A DNA stretch of 64,000 nucleotides, from positions 1 through 64,000 of the forward strand of contig NZ_LQRT01000013.1 of NCBI RefSeq assembly GCF_001632745.1. The letters are read 5' to 3'. Source of the DNA: Aquimarina aggregata (GTDB taxonomy: Bacteria; Bacteroidota; Bacteroidia; Flavobacteriales; Flavobacteriaceae). How positions within the stretch are numbered: the first letter of the stretch is position 1; every line of letters starts with the position of its first letter. Shown here piece by piece: positions 8,524-17,839 of the stretch. Under the pieces are notes generated by a model, which had not been told where the DNA came from, searched no databases, and was given only the letters and a program-made list of their open reading frames with translations. A program made the position numbers and the translations under genes.

Positions 8524-9756
8524 ATGACCCCTATTTCCCTATTTTACCTATTAGTTGCTATCGTCGTTATTGTATTTTTAATAGACACTCTTTTGGACGT
8601 TCTAAATGCAAATCATTATGATGATAAGATACCCGAAGAATTATCTGATGTTTACCCAAAAGACGAATATTTAAAATCCATAGCATATAAAAAAGCAAAC
8701 TATAAATTCAAGATATTTTCTTCGACTATATCACTTTTTATTATGTTATTGTTTTTCTTTCTTGATGGCTTTGCCTGGGTAGATAATATAGCCCGAAGTC
8801 TTTCTGACAATTCAATTGTTATTGGTCTCATTTTTTTTGGAATTATAATGATAGGAAGTGATATCCTTTCTACACCAACTTCTTACTATCAAACTTTTGT
8901 AATCGAAGAAAAATTTGGTTTTAATAAAACATCTTTAAAAACCTTTTTTGTAGATAAAATTAAAAGTATCATTATGATGATTATCGTTGGTGGTGCTCTT
9001 TTATCATTAATTATATGGTTTTATGAAATCACTGGAAAACATTTTTGGATGTATGCTTTAGCATTAATTTCAATTTTCACACTTGCTATGAATATGTTTT
9101 ATGCCAGACTTATTGTTCCTATATTTAATAAACAAACCCCGCTGGAACCTGGAGAACTAAGAAATATTATAGAAGCGTATTCTAAAAAAGTTGGTTTTCA
9201 GTTAAAAGACATTTATGTGATTGATGGCTCTAAAAGAAGTACTAAGGCAAATGCATATTTTTCTGGTTTTGGAAGTGAAAAAAGAATTACATTATATGAC
9301 ACGTTAATTAAAGATCTGGATAATGAAGAAATCGTAGCGGTTCTCGCCCATGAAGTTGGGCATTTTAAGAAAAAACATGTTATCGCTAACTTATTATTAT
9401 CAATATTACTAACAGGATTGACTTTATGGTTTTTATCTCTTTTTATCGCTAATCCATTATTATCAGAAGCGCTTAACGTTAGCGTGCCCTCTTTTCATGT
9501 GGGTTTAGTTGCATTTGGAGTTTTGTATAGTCCAATTTCTGAGATTACTGGCCTTGTAATGAACATAGTTTCAAGAACTTTTGAATACCAAGCAGATAAC
9601 TATGCCAAAAACACATATAACGAAGAAGCTTTGATAAGTAGTTTGAAGAAACTTTCAAAAAACAATTTTAGCAACCTGACCCCCCACCCTGCAATGGTAT
9701 TTATACATTATTCACACCCAACTCTTTTACAGAGAATAAAAAATTTAAGAGAATAA
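8524..9756 (+). CDS. M48-family (Ste24/CAAX prenyl protease 1-like) membrane metallopeptidase
   Basis: 410-aa integral membrane zinc protease. The N-terminal half has several hydrophobic spans; the catalytic motif HEVGH lies at 276-280 and the third zinc ligand is probably Glu354 in the EYQAD motif. The size and the long membrane region before HExxH match Ste24 rather than the shorter HtpX. Bacterial members are thought to take part in membrane protein quality control; the substrate is unknown. It stands alone, 97 nt after the methyltransferase gene. Confidence 0.93.
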   Translation: MTPISLFYLLVAIVVIVFLIDTLLDVLNANHYDDKIPEELSDVYPKDEYLKSIAYKKANYKFKIFSSTISLFIMLLFFFLDGFAWVDNIARSLSDNSIVIGLIFFGIIMIGSDILSTPTSYYQTFVIEEKFGFNKTSLKTFFVDKIKSIIMMIIVGGALLSLIIWFYEITGKHFWMYALALISIFTLAMNMFYARLIVPIFNKQTPLEPGELRNIIEAYSKKVGFQLKDIYVIDGSKRSTKANAYFSGFGSEKRITLYDTLIKDLDNEEIVAVLAHEVGHFKKKHVIANLLLSILLTGLTLWFLSLFIANPLLSEALNVSVPSFHVGLVAFGVLYSPISEITGLVMNIVSRTFEYQADNYAKNTYNEEALISSLKKLSKNNFSNLTPHPAMVFIHYSHPTLLQRIKNLRE

Positions 9757-9936
9757 AATCCAGTGTTCAAGTACTTGCTCATTACAATTCTTAATTGTAC
9801 ATTTAATAAATATATGTCATGTTTACACTTTAATTAACATATATAATTTAAGGTATAATTTTTGTCAGATTATTTATTGCAAAGGGAGAATAGTTCACAC
9901 AGTATTGAATAGGGCTTTCATAAAAAATTACGTATT

Positions 9937-12150
9937 ATGACTGAAGCTGCTATAGAAGAAGAAAATAAACAAATAGCTAAGCAATATAAAGAATTGCTTC
10001 GTATTAGTTACAGAGATCTTTCTAAGGAAGATAAGGCACTTATACGACAAGCATTCGACATTGCCGTCGATGCTCATAAAGAGCAACGAAGAAAAAGTGG
10101 TGAAGCTTATATTTTTCACCCAATAGCTGTTGCTAAAATAGTTGCAAGTGAAATTGGTCTTGATGCAACTTCAATTGCTGCAGCGCTACTACATGATGTC
10201 GTCGAAGATACAGAATATACATTAGTCGACATCGAACAAATGTTTGGTGAAACCATAGCACGTATTGTTGATGGTTTAACTAAAATTTCTTCTTTAAAGA
10301 AAGATAGAGATATATCTCTTCAGGCAGAGAATTTCAGAAAAATGCTACTTACACTTAATGATGATATCCGTGTTATCATTATTAAAATTGCAGACCGTCT
10401 ACATAACATGCAAACCATGGACGCTATGCGACCTGATAAGCAAGTTAAAATTGCTTCTGAAACATTATTTATTTACGCACCTTTAGCGCATAGAATAGGA
10501 CTTTACAACATTAAGACTGAACTCGAAGACCTAGGCTTAAAGTATACAGAACCTGATGTCTACAGAGATATTCTTGAAAAAATAAAAGAAAGTAAAGAAG
10601 AACAAGATGCTTATATCAAAAGGTTTTCTGATCGAATCCGTGAAGGACTCGATAAAGAAGGGCTAAATTATGAAATCAAAGGTAGACCTAAATCCATATT
10701 TTCTATCCGAAGAAAAATGGTTAAGCAAAACGTCTCTTTTGACGAGGTGTATGACAAGTTTGCGATACGAATAATATATAAGTCAGATTCGGACACTGAA
10801 AATGAAAAGTTTGTAGCGTGGAAAATCTATTCTATTGTTACTGATTATTATAGACCTAATCCAATTCGATTGCGAGATTGGATTAATCAACCAAAAACCA
10901 CAGGTTACGAGGCACTTCACATCACTGTTATTGGTCCAGATAGTAGGTGGGTAGAAGTCCAGATCCGAAGTGAACGCATGCATGAAATTGCAGAAAAAGG
11001 ATACGCAGCACATTATAAATACAAAAACAAAGAAGAGCAACAACAAGATCAAGGCCTGGATGATTGGCTAAATAGACTACAAGAGGCATTAGAAAACTCT
11101 GAGGCCAATGCTGTAGATTTTGTAGAGGAATTTAAACTAAATCTATATGCCAAAGAAATATTTGTTTTTACCCCTGAAGGAGATTTAAAATCATTACCCA
11201 AAGGGGCAACTGCTCTTGATTTTGGTTTTAGCGTTCATACAGAAATCGGGCTAAAAACCAGGGGATCAAGGGTTAATGGAAAATTAGTGCCCTTAAGTCA
11301 TGAGTTAAAAAGTGGGGATCAAGTAGAGATCATTACTTCAACAAAATCAAAACCATCTTCTAACTGGTTAGATTATGCGACCACTGCAAGAGCACGTTCC
11401 AGGATAAAATCAGCTCTACGTGATGAGAAAAAACAAATTGCCGAGGATGGTAAAGTGATCTTGAAACGTAAGCTTCGCTCTCAAAAAATTACCATGAGTG
11501 AAAAAGTGGTTAATGAACTTGTACTATATTTCAAACTAAAAACCAGTTTAGATTTATTTTATAGAGTTGGTATTGGAACCATTGATAATAAAAAAATTAA
11601 AGAATTTGCTACAACAAGAAGCAATGTCTTTATGAATTTTATTAAAAATAGAATTAGAAGAGGTAATATAAAAGATGTAAATAAAGAAGAGATAACCTCT
11701 AAATATGATCTCTTAGTATTTGGTAAAGATCTGGAAAAGTTAGAATATAAATTATCAAATTGTTGTAACCCTATTCCTGGAGATGATGTATTTGGCTTTG
11801 TTACCGTTAATGAAGGTATAAAAGTCCATAAAAACAATTGTCCAAATGCTTTACAATTGCAAAGTAACTATGCCTATAGAATCATGCAATCAAAATGGAT
11901 AGATTCTAGCCAAGAAGAATTTAAAGCCGTTATAAGACTTAATGGAATTGATAATATTGGTGTTGTTAATGAAGTAACTCAAATTATATCTAACAATATG
12001 CATCTTGCCATTTACAACATGAATTTTGATACAAACGACGGTGTTTTTACCGGTAAAATTACTGTAGGTGTTAAAAATAAAAATACTCTAAAAACAGTAA
12101 TAAAAAGTCTTACTAAAATAAATGGTATCGATAAGGTTATTCGAGAATAA
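9937..12150 (+). CDS. rsh: Bifunctional (p)ppGpp synthetase/hydrolase, RelA/SpoT family
   Basis: 737-aa long RSH protein controlling the stringent response. Domains: HD hydrolase (about 45-200, with the catalytic ALLHDVVEDT near 82-92), synthetase (about 240-350; GYEALHITV, VEVQIRSERMHEIAEKGYAAH), TGS (about 395-455; EIFVFTPEGDLKSLPKGATALDF), a conserved Cys region (LSNCCNPIPGDD), and a C-terminal ACT domain (about 660-737). The intact HD motif indicates that hydrolase activity is retained, so this is a SpoT/Rel-type enzyme rather than RelA. It lies upstream of fur. Confidence 0.96.
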   Translation: MTEAAIEEENKQIAKQYKELLRISYRDLSKEDKALIRQAFDIAVDAHKEQRRKSGEAYIFHPIAVAKIVASEIGLDATSIAAALLHDVVEDTEYTLVDIEQMFGETIARIVDGLTKISSLKKDRDISLQAENFRKMLLTLNDDIRVIIIKIADRLHNMQTMDAMRPDKQVKIASETLFIYAPLAHRIGLYNIKTELEDLGLKYTEPDVYRDILEKIKESKEEQDAYIKRFSDRIREGLDKEGLNYEIKGRPKSIFSIRRKMVKQNVSFDEVYDKFAIRIIYKSDSDTENEKFVAWKIYSIVTDYYRPNPIRLRDWINQPKTTGYEALHITVIGPDSRWVEVQIRSERMHEIAEKGYAAHYKYKNKEEQQQDQGLDDWLNRLQEALENSEANAVDFVEEFKLNLYAKEIFVFTPEGDLKSLPKGATALDFGFSVHTEIGLKTRGSRVNGKLVPLSHELKSGDQVEIITSTKSKPSSNWLDYATTARARSRIKSALRDEKKQIAEDGKVILKRKLRSQKITMSEKVVNELVLYFKLKTSLDLFYRVGIGTIDNKKIKEFATTRSNVFMNFIKNRIRRGNIKDVNKEEITSKYDLLVFGKDLEKLEYKLSNCCNPIPGDDVFGFVTVNEGIKVHKNNCPNALQLQSNYAYRIMQSKWIDSSQEEFKAVIRLNGIDNIGVVNEVTQIISNNMHLAIYNMNFDTNDGVFTGKITVGVKNKNTLKTVIKSLTKINGIDKVIRE

Positions 12151-12276
12151 TAGACATCTAAACAATAGCTTTAGAAATTCGATATATGCATGCATTATTG
12201 TAGCATTAAAAATTATGATAAAATAATATCTTATTTAATTCCTTCAATGCAGTTAGGGGGCTAATAAAAAATAATG

Positions 12277-12284
12277 TAACTTTG
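12277..12284 (+). promoter_or_regulatory. Probable fur-purA promoter -7 element
   Basis: TAACTTTG matches TAnnTTTG and lies 13 nt before the fur ATG, predicting a very short 5' leader. The -33 region is poor (TTA about 21 bp upstream), so the call is moderate. Confidence 0.55.
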
Positions 12285-12297
12285 CTTTTTTAAACGT

Positions 12298-12753
12298 ATG
12301 AGTACTAAAGCAACTACACAAAACGATCAAGTTATCGTTAAAAATGTGTTTACCAGCTTCTTAGAAGAAAATGGTCATAGAAAAACACCAGAACGATACG
12401 CTATACTTCAAGAAATTTACGAAAGTGACGAACATTTTGATATAGAATCTTTATATATTAAAATGAAAAACAAAAACTATAGGGTTAGTCGTGCTACGCT
12501 ATATAACACTATCGAGCTTTTATTAGAGTGTAAATTGGTTAGAAAACATCAATTTGGTCAAAATCAAGCACAATATGAAAAATCATATTTTGATAGACAA
12601 CATGATCACCTTATTCTAACAGATAGTGGTGACGTTCTTGAGTTTTGTGACCCTAGAATTCAATCTATAAAAAAAACAATAGAAGAAATTTTTGATGTAG
12701 ATATTACAAATCACTCTTTGTATTTCTACGGAACTAAAAAGAAATCAAACTAA
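12298..12753 (+). CDS. fur: Fur-family transcriptional regulator
   Basis: 151-aa metal-responsive repressor. An N-terminal winged helix (about 15-85; [35 protein letters not shown]) is followed by the dimerisation/metal-binding domain with HDHLIL (His102, His104). The first structural CxxC pair seen in E. coli Fur is replaced by TDSG (108-111), leaving a single nearby Cys117. From memory, flavobacterial Fur proteins look like this, so it is a lineage trait rather than damage. It is followed 12 nt later by purA, an arrangement common in Flavobacteriia. Fur rather than Zur or PerR is the best guess. Confidence 0.93.
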   Translation: MSTKATTQNDQVIVKNVFTSFLEENGHRKTPERYAILQEIYESDEHFDIESLYIKMKNKNYRVSRATLYNTIELLLECKLVRKHQFGQNQAQYEKSYFDRQHDHLILTDSGDVLEFCDPRIQSIKKTIEEIFDVDITNHSLYFYGTKKKSN

Positions 12754-12765
12754 TCAACACAACTA

Positions 12766-14037
12766 ATGGCGGTAAATTTATTGCTTGGTCTTCAATGGGG
12801 AGACGAAGGGAAAGGAAAAATTGTAGACGTTCTTACAAAAGATTATGATATAATTGCTAGATTTCAAGGTGGTCCAAATGCCGGGCATACTTTGGAATTT
12901 GATGGAATCAAACATGTATTACACACTATTCCTAGTGGAATTTTTCATGACAAAGCCATTAATTTGGTTGGAAATGGAGTTGTAATAGACCCTGTTATTT
13001 TCAAAAAAGAATTAGATAATCTAAATAAATTTAATTTAGACTATAAATCAAAGCTTTTAATTTCTAGAAAAGCACATTTAATACTTCCAACTCATAGAAT
13101 TTTAGATGCCGCCTCAGAAGCTTCTAAAGGTAAAGCTAAAATAGGCTCAACCCTAAAAGGTATAGGTCCTACTTATATGGATAAGACGGGTAGAAATGGT
13201 ATTCGAGTGGGAGACCTTGAACTTAGTAACTGGAAAGATCGTTATAGAAACTTAGCTAATAAACATGAAGCTATGATTGACTTCTATGATGCTAAAATCG
13301 AGTATGACTTAGAAGAATTAGAACGTGAGTTTTTTGAAGCTGTAAAGGTATTAAAATCACTAACTTTTATTGACAGTGAAGAATATCTTCATAAAGCGCA
13401 AAAAGAAGGAAAAACAATTCTTGCTGAAGGAGCTCAAGGATCATTATTAGATATTGATTTTGGTACTTATCCATTTGTGACTTCTTCTAATACAACGGCA
13501 GCCGGTGCTTGTACCGGTTTAGGGATTGCTCCTAATAAAATTAAAGATGTTTTTGGTATTTTTAAGGCCTATACAACACGAGTAGGTAGCGGTCCTTTTC
13601 CTACTGAACTATTTGATAAAGATGGTGAGACAATGGCTAAAGTTGGTAATGAATTTGGAGCAACAACAGGAAGACCAAGACGTTGTGGCTGGTTAGATCT
13701 TGTAGCACTAAAATACGCTGTACATGTTAATGGGGTTACTAAGTTAATGATGATGAAAGGCGATGTGTTAAGTGGATTTGAAACACTAAAAGTATGTACT
13801 GCTTACAAATATCAAGGCGAAACAATTACACACTTACCATACAATATCGAACCAGAAAATGTAACTCCAATCTATACTGAAATGAAAGGTTGGTCAGAAG
13901 ATCTTACAGGAATGACAGAAGCTTCTGAATTGCCAAAGGAGTTAAATGAATATATCGACTTTCTTGAAAAAGAGTTAGAAACTCCTATTACTATTGTATC
14001 TGTAGGTCCAGATAGAACGCAAACAATACATAGGTAG
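12766..14037 (+). CDS. purA: Adenylosuccinate synthetase
   Basis: 423 aa. Catalyses GTP-dependent condensation of IMP with aspartate in AMP synthesis. It has the N-terminal phosphate-binding loop WGDEGKGKIVD (near residues 10-20), the GGPNAGHT IMP-site motif, and GATTGRPRRCGWLD. Length is normal. It lies 12 nt after fur and is probably cotranscribed, with a strong terminator downstream. Confidence 0.98.
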   Translation: MAVNLLLGLQWGDEGKGKIVDVLTKDYDIIARFQGGPNAGHTLEFDGIKHVLHTIPSGIFHDKAINLVGNGVVIDPVIFKKELDNLNKFNLDYKSKLLISRKAHLILPTHRILDAASEASKGKAKIGSTLKGIGPTYMDKTGRNGIRVGDLELSNWKDRYRNLANKHEAMIDFYDAKIEYDLEELEREFFEAVKVLKSLTFIDSEEYLHKAQKEGKTILAEGAQGSLLDIDFGTYPFVTSSNTTAAGACTGLGIAPNKIKDVFGIFKAYTTRVGSGPFPTELFDKDGETMAKVGNEFGATTGRPRRCGWLDLVALKYAVHVNGVTKLMMMKGDVLSGFETLKVCTAYKYQGETITHLPYNIEPENVTPIYTEMKGWSEDLTGMTEASELPKELNEYIDFLEKELETPITIVSVGPDRTQTIHR

Positions 14038-14069
14038 TTTCAAAATACGACAATACTATAATTAATTAC

Positions 14070-14100
14070 AAAAGCCGTTAAATTAAATTTAACGGCTTTT
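14070..14100 (+). terminator. Terminator after purA
   Basis: A perfect inverted repeat, AAAAGCCGTTAAATT and its complement around one central A, with flanking A and T runs. It starts 33 nt after the purA stop. Because both sides are A/T flanked and the gene to the right converges, it could work in both directions. Confidence 0.88.
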
Positions 14101-14179
14101 TCAGCTAACTAAAATAGTAACACAAATATTATAATTCGTTTTACTATTACTCTTCACCATAATGGCATATTCTGTTAGA

Positions 14180-15400
14180 TTACCACGAGGTTATTTCTTC
14201 TGTTGTTATTTTTAAATCAATAACTCTTTCAATTTTTTTAACCCCTCTTAATCTATTATTGTATTGTTTAGGAAAAGAAACTAGTTGTTTAAAACCATAA
14301 ATATCATCATCCCCTTTTCCTCCGTCACGATTACTAGCTAAATATCCTGTTTTATGTTCTTCATTAATTATAAAAGTAAAATCGTCCTTTTCGCTATTAA
14401 TTGGTTTTCCTAGATTATAAACTTCGATATTTCCGTCCTTGTTTGGTAGTGTCATGAAAATATCTAAACCTCCAAAACCACTATGGCCATTGCTCGCAAA
14501 AAACAAGTTCCCCTTATCACTTACATAAGGAAAAGTTTCTCTTTCTTTTGTATTTATTCTTTCTCCTAAATTAACTGGTGTTCCAAAATTACCGTCTTCA
14601 TATATATCAACCTTATACAAATCAGATTTACCAAAACTACCCGGCATATCACTAGCAAAAAAAAGATGTTTTCCATCAGGGGACAATGCTGGATGAGCAA
14701 TAGAATAATCATCACTATTGAAAGGTAATTCTTCTACATCTCTCCATTTTCCTTCATAATAACTAGCTCGATAAATTTTTAATAAAACAACACCTTCATC
14801 ATTTGTCCCATATTTCTTCTTCGAGTAGTTATTCCTGGTGAAATAAACTGTTTTTTTATCTTGAGTAAAAACCGCCGAAGATTCATGAAATTTAGAATTA
14901 ATTTTTCCCTTTAATTTTCTAACTCTTTGCTGATTATTAATTTCTGTAGTCTTATATAAGTCCAAAAAAGGTTGATTATTTAACGCATCAAAAGTTTTAG
15001 AGATACTATTAACATCTCTTGAAGATGCAAAAATTAACTCTCCATTATAAAAACTAGGAGCATAATCCGAACCTTTTGAATTTATTTTCAAAATATTTAG
15101 CACAAAATTCTTTGACTTTTTTTCTTTTACTGTTAGAGAATTCAATAAACATACATAAGATTCGTTTCTACCTTTTGTTTCATAATTATTTAAAAAACTC
15201 TCAGATAGCGCTTTACCTTCTTCATATACTTTTATAATTGCAGGCTCTATATTAACATCACCTGTATATACTTTGTTATCGTCAACAAGAGCATAGCTTA
15301 TATAAGTATCAACTATTTCCCTATACTGTACTTCTTGTGAAAATACAGCTCCCCAAAAAAACAAAAAAAACAGCCTATTGAAGTTTTTCCCCAAAAACAT
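14180..15400 (-). CDS. PD40-repeat (WD40-like) periplasmic protein lacking an OmpA domain
   Basis: 406 aa with an N-terminal hydrophobic signal-like segment (about 5-21). The body contains PD40/TolB-like beta-propeller repeats: YAPSFYNGELIFASSRD, PALSPDGKHLFFASDMPGSFGKSDLYKV and FPYVSDKGNLFFASNGHSGFGGLDIFM. This arrangement is the middle part of the large flavobacterial OmpA-family envelope proteins (PorE-like), which normally continue with a carboxypeptidase-regulatory-like domain and a C-terminal OmpA peptidoglycan-binding domain. Here the protein ends soon after DDDIYGFKQ, so both are absent. It may be a truncated paralog or a stand-alone scaffold. It converges on purA. Confidence 0.85.
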   Translation of the reverse strand: MFLGKNFNRLFFLFFWGAVFSQEVQYREIVDTYISYALVDDNKVYTGDVNIEPAIIKVYEEGKALSESFLNNYETKGRNESYVCLLNSLTVKEKKSKNFVLNILKINSKGSDYAPSFYNGELIFASSRDVNSISKTFDALNNQPFLDLYKTTEINNQQRVRKLKGKINSKFHESSAVFTQDKKTVYFTRNNYSKKKYGTNDEGVVLLKIYRASYYEGKWRDVEELPFNSDDYSIAHPALSPDGKHLFFASDMPGSFGKSDLYKVDIYEDGNFGTPVNLGERINTKERETFPYVSDKGNLFFASNGHSGFGGLDIFMTLPNKDGNIEVYNLGKPINSEKDDFTFIINEEHKTGYLASNRDGGKGDDDIYGFKQLVSFPKQYNNRLRGVKKIERVIDLKITTEEITSW

Positions 15401-15886
15401 ACATTAGTTTTTTGTTATTTCTATTTCGATCTCATCTTTAAGTTTCCTTAAAAAAAATCATAATACCTGTAAGTTGACTAATTAAAATAACTAGTCATTA
15501 ACAGTATTTAATAATTCTAAAAAAAATAAAGTTTAAGAAATGCTATCCCCATAGCATTGATCGTATTCTTTTGTTGTTTCCTCTTGCAATGTACTGATGC
15601 TTAATCAAATCAAGTGTTAAAAATTCGTAAAATTCTTTTTTATTTTTTTTAGAATCACATTAAAACCCTCTTTAACCCCTTTAATTATTCGGAAAATGTG
15701 CTCAAAAAAAATATCGATTATTCATAATTCTCAACCAAATATTAATTAATTCAAAAAATGATATTCAAAAAATACGTAACATTAAAGGTATTCATAAGTA
15801 TTTAAAACAAGAAGACCGTTATTTTACATAAACAGCAACAATCATTAGTAACAATTTTCGTTATTTTGCAAACAAATTAAGAACAC
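15401..15886. other. Divergent intergenic region, 486 bp
   Basis: An AT-rich spacer between the divergent PD40 and OstA-like genes. A perfect 6-bp hairpin, TGCTAT-CCCC-ATAGCA, lies at 15541-15556. A weak -7-like TTATTTTG lies at 15861-15868, 18 nt before the OstA-like TTG start. I see no coding potential or RNA gene in it. Confidence 0.5.
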
Positions 15887-17764
15887 TTGAAATACAAATT
15901 CATCTATATAACTCTTATTCTTTTGTTTTCTGCAGTCACTATGGCTCAAGAAGCAAAACAAATAAAGGTACAATCTGACCGAACTATTAAAGACCAAGAC
16001 AGATTTCCTGGAGCCACAATTTTAGCAAAAGTGGATAAGCAGGTATACATGCAACACGAAGGTGTTGAAATTTGGTGTGATCAGGCAGTTCATTACGGTG
16101 AGGATAAATTTGTAAAAGCACTTGGTAATGTGATTATAAAGCAAGGAGATACCTTGACCATGACCAGCAAATATGCAGAGTATAATGGAAACACTCAATT
16201 TGCCTATGCCAGAGATGATGTATTTATGGAAACCCCATCGAATACATTGCGTACAGATACTTTATTTTTTGATAGATTAAAACAACAAGCCTACTATCGT
16301 AGTGGAGGTACAGTTAAAGATTCTGCAAATACAACACTTACTAGTAAGATTGGTCGTCATTTCATGGATAGAAATCAATTTTCATTTAACACTAATGTAA
16401 AAATTGTAAATCCTGAAAACACTATTGATTCTGATCGATTAGATTATTTCCCAGATGCCAACCATGTCTATATATACGGACCATCAACTGTAAAAGGAAA
16501 AGAAAGTACTTTATACTGCGAAAGAGGTTTTTATGATACCGAAGTAAAAACAGGGTATGCAATTAAAAATGCAAGAATCGATTATGATAATCGCACTGTT
16601 TTTGGAGATAGTATATTTTACAATAGTGCTGTGCAATTTGCATCGGCAACTAATAATATAAAAGTACTAGATACAGCAAATAATTCAATTATTACTGGAC
16701 ATTATGCCGAAGTATTCAAAGACAAGGATTCTGTATTTATTACCAAAAGAGCCCTAGCCGCAACATTACAAGAAAAAGATTCTATTTTTATACATAGTGA
16801 TACATTAATGGTTACTGGTAAACCCGAAAACAGAATCATGAATGGCTTTTATGATGTAAGAATCTATAAAATCAATATGAGTGGTAAAAGTGATTCTATC
16901 AATGTTGATCAAACTACAGGTTACACAAAAATGATAGGTAGACCAATTTTATGGGCGCAAAGAAATCAAATGACAGGAGATACCATAAAAATCATTTCTA
17001 ATAACGAGACCGAAAAACTTGATTCTTTGGTAGTCTATCAAAATGCTTTTCTTGCTCAAGAAGACACCTTAAAAGCAGGATATAATCAAGTTAAAGGACA
17101 GACACTATATGGTTTATTTAAAGACAATGAGATTTATCAAGTAGATATAGATAAAAATACCGAAACTGTTTTCTATCAAAGGGAGAGTGAAGGTGATTTA
17201 AAATTAATAGGTATCAACAAAGTATTATCCAGTTCTATACGATTGTTACTTAATAATCGAGAAATAGAAGATGTATACTATTATCAAAATGTTGATGGTA
17301 CTTTATATAGAGAAATTGATCTTCCTGAAAATGCTCGTGAACTTTCTGGGTTTTTGTGGCGTGGAGAGGAACGTATTACTAGTAAAGCTGATCTTTTTAG
17401 AGGAGAAAGCCCTCCTGTTCTGACAAAAATAAAAGGTATTCCGTTGCCAAAAGATGAAGCTGATTTCTTTGATGAAGAAACAGTAAAACGTATAGAAGAA
17501 AACAAATCTGAAGGATCACGTCTACTAGAACAAGAACTTAAGGATGCCGAATTAAAAGAGACCAATGAAGAGTTAGATTCTATTCCTTCTAAAAAAGAAA
17601 TCAAAGAAGATCTCAAGGAAGAAAATAAAAAAAGTAAAAAGAAAACTTCCTCAATTGATCTAGATTTACAACGAACAGCTAGACAAAGAGATAGTATCAC
17701 TGTGACTACCCTAAAGCAGGCAAGTAAACTTAAGGATAGTACAAAAAGTTTATCTAACAATTAG
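15887..17764 (+). CDS. OstA/LptA-like envelope protein, TTG start
   Basis: 625 aa. A signal peptide (MKYKFIYITLILLFSAVTMAQ) exists only if translation starts at TTG 15887, which supports that start. Residues about 30-250 are OstA-like beta-jellyroll repeats (TILAKVDKQVYMQHEGVEIWCDQAVHY, GNVIIKQGDTLTMTSKYAEYNG, KALGNV), the fold of LptA and the LptD N-domain that carries lipopolysaccharide across the periplasm. The C-terminal 100 residues are charged and low-complexity (KEIKEDLKEENKKSKKK), likely disordered. Much longer than E. coli LptA (185 aa), but this long form is usual in Bacteroidetes. Probably LPS transport; not demonstrated. Confidence 0.88.
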   Translation: MKYKFIYITLILLFSAVTMAQEAKQIKVQSDRTIKDQDRFPGATILAKVDKQVYMQHEGVEIWCDQAVHYGEDKFVKALGNVIIKQGDTLTMTSKYAEYNGNTQFAYARDDVFMETPSNTLRTDTLFFDRLKQQAYYRSGGTVKDSANTTLTSKIGRHFMDRNQFSFNTNVKIVNPENTIDSDRLDYFPDANHVYIYGPSTVKGKESTLYCERGFYDTEVKTGYAIKNARIDYDNRTVFGDSIFYNSAVQFASATNNIKVLDTANNSIITGHYAEVFKDKDSVFITKRALAATLQEKDSIFIHSDTLMVTGKPENRIMNGFYDVRIYKINMSGKSDSINVDQTTGYTKMIGRPILWAQRNQMTGDTIKIISNNETEKLDSLVVYQNAFLAQEDTLKAGYNQVKGQTLYGLFKDNEIYQVDIDKNTETVFYQRESEGDLKLIGINKVLSSSIRLLLNNREIEDVYYYQNVDGTLYREIDLPENARELSGFLWRGEERITSKADLFRGESPPVLTKIKGIPLPKDEADFFDEETVKRIEENKSEGSRLLEQELKDAELKETNEELDSIPSKKEIKEDLKEENKKSKKKTSSIDLDLQRTARQRDSITVTTLKQASKLKDSTKSLSNN

Positions 17765-17839
17765 AAGCTAGTAGTATATATCTAATTGTTATAATTCTAA
17801 TTATTTTTTTCAATAAAATTTCACATACCCTAAATACTC

